64,000 bases of DNA from Nocardia jinanensis. GTDB taxonomy: Bacteria; Actinomycetota; Actinomycetes; Mycobacteriales; Mycobacteriaceae. The position numbers and the translations under genes are program-made. Location of the stretch: NCBI RefSeq assembly GCF_014645735.1, contig NZ_BMMH01000010.1:124001-188000 (forward strand), in the 5' to 3' direction. Positions 60,432-64,000 of this stretch are shown here, piece by piece (the first letter of the stretch is position 1; each line of letters starts with the position of its first letter). The notes beneath the pieces are model-generated. The model was not told the origin of the DNA. It saw nothing but the letters and a program-made list of their open reading frames with translations, and made no database searches.

Positions 60432-61528
60432 TCATGAACAAGATCGGGATCGTGAAGCGCGCCGCCCAGGCGCTGGTCATCGGTGTATCGGCAGTCGCTC
60501 TCGGCAGCTGCTCGCTGGTGAACAGTGTGACCGGCGGCGATACCAAGATCACCGCCGATTTCGAGAACATCGCCGGTATGTTCGAGGGCAACTCGATCAC
60601 CGTGCTCGGACTCGAAGTCGGCAAGGTCGACAAGATCGTGCCGCACGGCGATCTGATCGAGGTCCATATGACCATCGACGGTGACGTGCAGATCCCGAAG
60701 GACGCCATGGCGGTGGTGGTCTCGCCCTCCATCGTCACCGACCGGCATATCGAGCTGACTCCCCGCTACGTAGAGGGGGATATGCTCTCCAGCGGCGACC
60801 ACCTGCCGCTGGAACGCACCGATGTTCCGGTGGAGCTGGACACGATGCTCAAGACCATCGACAAATTCGCCGACGCCCTGAAACCCCAAGAGGGCCAGGA
60901 GGGTATCGGGCCGCTGTCGGGCCGGGTGCTCTACCCGATGCTCAACGGCCAGGGTGCCAAGATGCGCGACACCCTCAACGCGCTGTCGAGTGCGCTGAAG
61001 CTCGGTGTCGACAACAAGGACCACATCTCGAACATCATCATCAAGCTCAACGAGCTGACCACGATGCTGGCCGAGAACGATCAGGCGGTCCGCGATTTCA
61101 GCAATCAGGCCACCCAGATGACCACGATGCTGGCCGAGCAGGCGCCCGGTCTGCAGGCCACCCTCCAGCAGCTCTACGACTTCCTGAACAACACCAGTTC
61201 GGTTTTCGCGACCCATCAGGATCAGCTGGTGGACACGCTGACCAAGATGAACAGCGTGATCGACCAGCTGCGGCAGAACGCGCACGGCGTCACCGAGGTG
61301 GTCGACGTCGCGCCGATGCTGCTGCAGAGCATCCACCGGTCGATGAACTACGAACAGGGCTATGTCAGGCTGCACGCGCTGATCGGCACGAACCTCGCAA
61401 ATGGTGAGCTCGTCAGCCTGTTCTGCGAACGGATACAGATGAAGTCCGACGGCTGCCGCACCGGCCGGCCCGAGGATTTCGGACCGGACTTCGGACTCAC
61501 CGCCGCACTGCTGGGACTGACGAAATGA
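60428..61528 (+). CDS. mceD: Mce family protein, subunit D
   Basis: ATG 60428 overlaps the mceC stop by ATGA; 366 residues. It starts with a signal-like segment ending LGSCSLVNS. That leader holds a cysteine, so a lipid anchor is possible though subunit E is the usual lipoprotein. The MCE domain reads KITADFENIAGMFEGNSITV. The helical part contains NEDQAVRDF-like (ENDQAVRDFSNQATQMTTML). The end has two cysteines (LFCERIQMKSDGC). Confidence 0.93.
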   Translation: MIMNKIGIVKRAAQALVIGVSAVALGSCSLVNSVTGGDTKITADFENIAGMFEGNSITVLGLEVGKVDKIVPHGDLIEVHMTIDGDVQIPKDAMAVVVSPSIVTDRHIELTPRYVEGDMLSSGDHLPLERTDVPVELDTMLKTIDKFADALKPQEGQEGIGPLSGRVLYPMLNGQGAKMRDTLNALSSALKLGVDNKDHISNIIIKLNELTTMLAENDQAVRDFSNQATQMTTMLAEQAPGLQATLQQLYDFLNNTSSVFATHQDQLVDTLTKMNSVIDQLRQNAHGVTEVVDVAPMLLQSIHRSMNYEQGYVRLHALIGTNLANGELVSLFCERIQMKSDGCRTGRPEDFGPDFGLTAALLGLTK

Positions 61529-62619
61529 TGCGAACGATCCGCCGGGCCCGCCGCGCCATGGCCGCCCTCGCGGCGGCCGGGACGGTGGTGCTGGCCTCCG
61601 GATGCGGTCTGACCGTGGAGAAAATACCACTGCCGAAACCCGGGGTCGGCGGTGACACCTTCACGCTGAAGGCGGTATTCGAGAACGCGCTGAACCTGCC
61701 CGACCAGGCCAAGGTGAAGATCGGTGGTTCCGACGTCGGTGTCGTCACCAATATCGAGACCAAGAATTTCCAGGCCATCGTCGATATGCAGATCCGTACG
61801 GATATCGACCTCCCCGTCGGCACCACGGCCGAACTCCGCCAGGCGACTCCGCTCGGTGATGTGTTCATCGCGGTCTCCAAACCACCCACCGAACAGAACA
61901 GTCAGCTGCTCACGGACGGCGATACGCTGCCCATCGACAAGACCTCGGCCGGTGCGACGGTGGAGGAACTGCTGCTGTCGGTATCGCTGATGTTCAACGG
62001 CGGCGGTATCGCCCACCTGACCCGGCTGGGCACCGAGCTGGACTCGATCGTCGGTGGACGTAGCGATCAGCTGGTGCACCTGGTGAACGAGATCACCGGC
62101 GTGGTCTCCAGTATCAACGCCAATTCCGCTCAGATCGACAGTGTGCTGGGTGAATTCAACGTACTGGCCGATACGCTCGACGCCCGGCGCACCGAACTGG
62201 GGCAGGTGGCCGACACGCTGCCGGATATGATCGGCGCGATCGCGGAGAACAATCGGGCGCTCGGCGATCTGCTCGGCAAGATCGCCACCACCAGTGCCGC
62301 GCTCGGCGACTACGCCGACACCACCGGCGGAGACCTGGCCGGGACGCTGGACAACTTGAACAGCCTGATGGCGGCTCTCGCGGCGACCGGTGACAACTTC
62401 GGCGCACTGATGGACGCCCTGCACGATCTGAAGGCGCCGGTGAACGCCACTTTCCGGGGCAGCAGCCTGGCCGCCCAGGTCAACATCACCAACCTCGATA
62501 TCGCGATGCTGACCGCGCCCGGCACCAGCCACTTCTACGATGTGCGCGATCTGCAGGACTTCGCGGGCAGTCTGATCCAGATCCTCCAGGTCGTGCAGTA
62601 TCGCGTAGGAGGCCAGTGA
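61525..62619 (+). CDS. mceE: Mce lipoprotein, subunit E (LprK-like)
   Basis: The 364-residue protein has a lipobox: VVLASGCGL, so the mature protein is anchored by the Cys near residue 29. The MCE domain starts at FTLKAVFENALNLPDQAKVK. In mce operons the E subunit is the lipoprotein (LprK family). It overlaps mceD by four bases and mceF by four. Confidence 0.94.
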   Translation: MMRTIRRARRAMAALAAAGTVVLASGCGLTVEKIPLPKPGVGGDTFTLKAVFENALNLPDQAKVKIGGSDVGVVTNIETKNFQAIVDMQIRTDIDLPVGTTAELRQATPLGDVFIAVSKPPTEQNSQLLTDGDTLPIDKTSAGATVEELLLSVSLMFNGGGIAHLTRLGTELDSIVGGRSDQLVHLVNEITGVVSSINANSAQIDSVLGEFNVLADTLDARRTELGQVADTLPDMIGAIAENNRALGDLLGKIATTSAALGDYADTTGGDLAGTLDNLNSLMAALAATGDNFGALMDALHDLKAPVNATFRGSSLAAQVNITNLDIAMLTAPGTSHFYDVRDLQDFAGSLIQILQVVQYRVGGQ

Positions 62620-63782
62620 TGATGTCCAGGAACAAGATCCTGCTGTCGAATATCGGACTGGTCGTGGCGCTGCTGATCGGTGGCACCTATCTGCTGGTCG
62701 ACGTTATGCGGGTCAATCCGCTGCGCAGCACCTACACCGTCACCGTGAATCTCGACCGCTCCGGCGGCCTGCAACCGGGTAACGATGTCACCCTGCGCGG
62801 TTACCGGGTCGGCGAGGTGAGCAACCTCGAACTCGTCGACGACGGTGCCGGAATCCGGGCCAAGGCCGAGATCGATTCCCGGTACGACATTCCGGTGGAT
62901 ACGAACGTCGCCGTACAGGCGTTGTCGGGTGCCGGTGAGCAGTACATCGACTTCCGGCCGGCCACCGATCAGGGCCCGTTCCTGACCGACGGTTCGAAGA
63001 TCGACTTCGATCCGGAGCGCGTGAGCACCCCGGTCCCGGTGTCCTCGGTGCTGGAGAACTCCAGCGACCTCATCGCCCAGGTGAACCCGGAACATTTCGC
63101 GGTGATCCTGAACGAGCTCGATACCGCACTCAGTGGCGGTCCCGATCAGCTGCGTTCGCTGATCGAAGGGGTCAGCCTGGTGACGGCGGGTATGGATTCG
63201 CTGCTGCCGCAGACCACGAACCTGATCGCCAACCTGCGCACCATCTCGGCCACCACCTCGCAGGCACAGCCGGATCTGGGGACGCTGACCGCCAATTCGC
63301 GGGTGCTTTTCGATCAGTTCAACAAGGCCAACGCCGAACTGATCAAGGTGCTCGACCAGGCGCCGGGACAGTTCGCGGCGGTAACCGCCACCCTGGAAAG
63401 CACCAGTGACCCGATCACCGCGCTGGCCGGTAACTTCCTCGCCCTCACCCGGGCGGCACAGTTGCGCACCCCCGCGCTGGCGGCGTTGTTCCCGTCGCTC
63501 GAGCTCGGCGGCGCGGCCCTCGGGGTGCCCGCCCACGACAACGAGTTCCACACCATCCTCGATATCTGGTTCCGGCCGTACTGCCAGTACCAGACCACCC
63601 CGATGAAGACCCAGGTGGTGCAGGACGGCACGCTGCCGATGTGGAACTACTGTGACAGCCCCGGACCGGGTGAGCAGATCCGTGGCGCGGTGAACGCACC
63701 GCGTCCGAACATCCCGAACAACGGCGCGACCATTCCGCCGGGGGTGGATCCGAACGAACGTACGCTGCCGCCCGTGCGGTAG
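62616..63782 (+). CDS. mceF: Mce family protein, subunit F
   Basis: The 388-residue protein starts at GTG 62616, overlapping the mceE stop; ATGs at 62619 and 62622 are alternatives. A membrane helix (NIGLVVALLIGGTYLLVDVM) leads into the MCE domain (YTVTVNLDRSGGLQPGNDVT). The tail holds CQYQTTPMKTQVVQDG and NYCDSPGPGEQIRGA, two cysteines, and ends in a short Pro-rich stretch. It is the last of the six Mce subunits. Confidence 0.94.
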   Translation: MMMSRNKILLSNIGLVVALLIGGTYLLVDVMRVNPLRSTYTVTVNLDRSGGLQPGNDVTLRGYRVGEVSNLELVDDGAGIRAKAEIDSRYDIPVDTNVAVQALSGAGEQYIDFRPATDQGPFLTDGSKIDFDPERVSTPVPVSSVLENSSDLIAQVNPEHFAVILNELDTALSGGPDQLRSLIEGVSLVTAGMDSLLPQTTNLIANLRTISATTSQAQPDLGTLTANSRVLFDQFNKANAELIKVLDQAPGQFAAVTATLESTSDPITALAGNFLALTRAAQLRTPALAALFPSLELGGAALGVPAHDNEFHTILDIWFRPYCQYQTTPMKTQVVQDGTLPMWNYCDSPGPGEQIRGAVNAPRPNIPNNGATIPPGVDPNERTLPPVR

Positions 63783-63915
63783 AAGGACCGGTCGCCCGGC
63801 GCCGGGTGCGACGGTGCATACTCTCGCAGAGATGCCCGCCACACCCGGCGGTCGTTTTCCGACCGGTATATTACGGCGCGTTTTCAGCCGCGCCGGAAAG
63901 GTGTGAACAGTACAG

Positions 63916-64000
63916 ATGTCCTCAGAAAAACCCGTCTCCGACCCCTTGGAGCCGGAAGGCACCGGTGTGCCAGCGGACGCCGCGGCTGAGCACGCCACCT
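63916..64000 (+). CDS. Start of a Mce-associated protein gene (cut by the window end)
   Basis: An ATG at 63916, 133 bases after mceF, opens a frame (MSSEKPVSDPLEPEGTGVPA) that runs past the window end. The short, polar, acidic N terminus and the position after mceF fit Mce-associated (Mas) membrane proteins, which follow mce operons. Only 28 codons are seen. Confidence 0.55.
   Translation, partial: MSSEKPVSDPLEPEGTGVPADAAAEHAT

Overview
The window is high-GC actinobacterial DNA spanning a chromosomal replication origin. Gene order and content point to Mycobacteriales, most likely Nocardia or a close relative: dnaA, dnaN, recF, dciA, gyrB, gyrA and a DUF3566 gene on one side; rpmH, rnpA, yidD, yidC, jag, rsmG, parA and parB on the other; then the cwlM, trxA, trxB, anti-sigma, sigM, murJ-pseudokinase, DUF6049, mutT4 and pcnA block known from mycobacteria; and a full yrbE/mce operon. 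The genus is inferred from synteny and protein features; no database was searched.

Layout. Bases 1-386 hold the end of a small membrane-protein gene and tRNA-Ile. Bases 535-10092 carry the minus-strand replication and topology genes (DUF3566, gyrA, gyrB, dciA, recF, dnaN). Bases 10388-11360 are the oriC, with many DnaA boxes and an AT-rich stretch. A PF06475 (glycolipid-binding-like) gene lies between oriC and dnaA (12679-14910). From 15475 to 18201 is the rpmH-rnpA-yidD-yidC-jag transcript, closed by a strong hairpin. rsmG begins inside a parS site. A 2.9-kb low-coding stretch (19121-22054) holds an 8-bp tandem array, a broken IS481-type transposase, a dnaA-like fragment and parS-like palindromes, and separates rsmG from parA-parB.

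Bases 24328-40607 hold cell-envelope and redox functions: a GNAT-like gene, the CwlM pseudo-amidase, thioredoxin and its reductase, SigM and its putative anti-sigma factor, the MurJ-pseudokinase lipid II flippase, DUF6049, MutT4 and the CCA-adding enzyme. Bases 40617-54555 are accessory: an LmeA-like protein, a secreted DUF4185 protein, a 5-oxoprolinase operon (pxpA-pxpB-pxpC), an MFS exporter, a Nudix hydrolase, a pirin, a DUF4190 protein, an M13 metallopeptidase, an L,D-transpeptidase, an LppU-like lipoprotein and a secreted chymotrypsin-fold protease. Bases 55129-64000 hold yrbEA-yrbEB-mceA-F and the start of a Mce-associated protein gene, a lipid import system.

The genes form working groups. 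DnaA, DnaN, DciA, gyrase, oriC, ParA/ParB and parS start replication and segregate the origin. YidC, YidD and Jag serve membrane protein insertion and envelope growth. MurJ-pseudokinase and CwlM belong to the PknB-regulated peptidoglycan precursor pathway. The least ordinary signals are the exact palindromic DnaA-box pairs on both sides of recF, parS-like sites whose centre reads CGGG instead of CGTG, the dnaA-like relic near parA, and the extra gene between dnaA and oriC.
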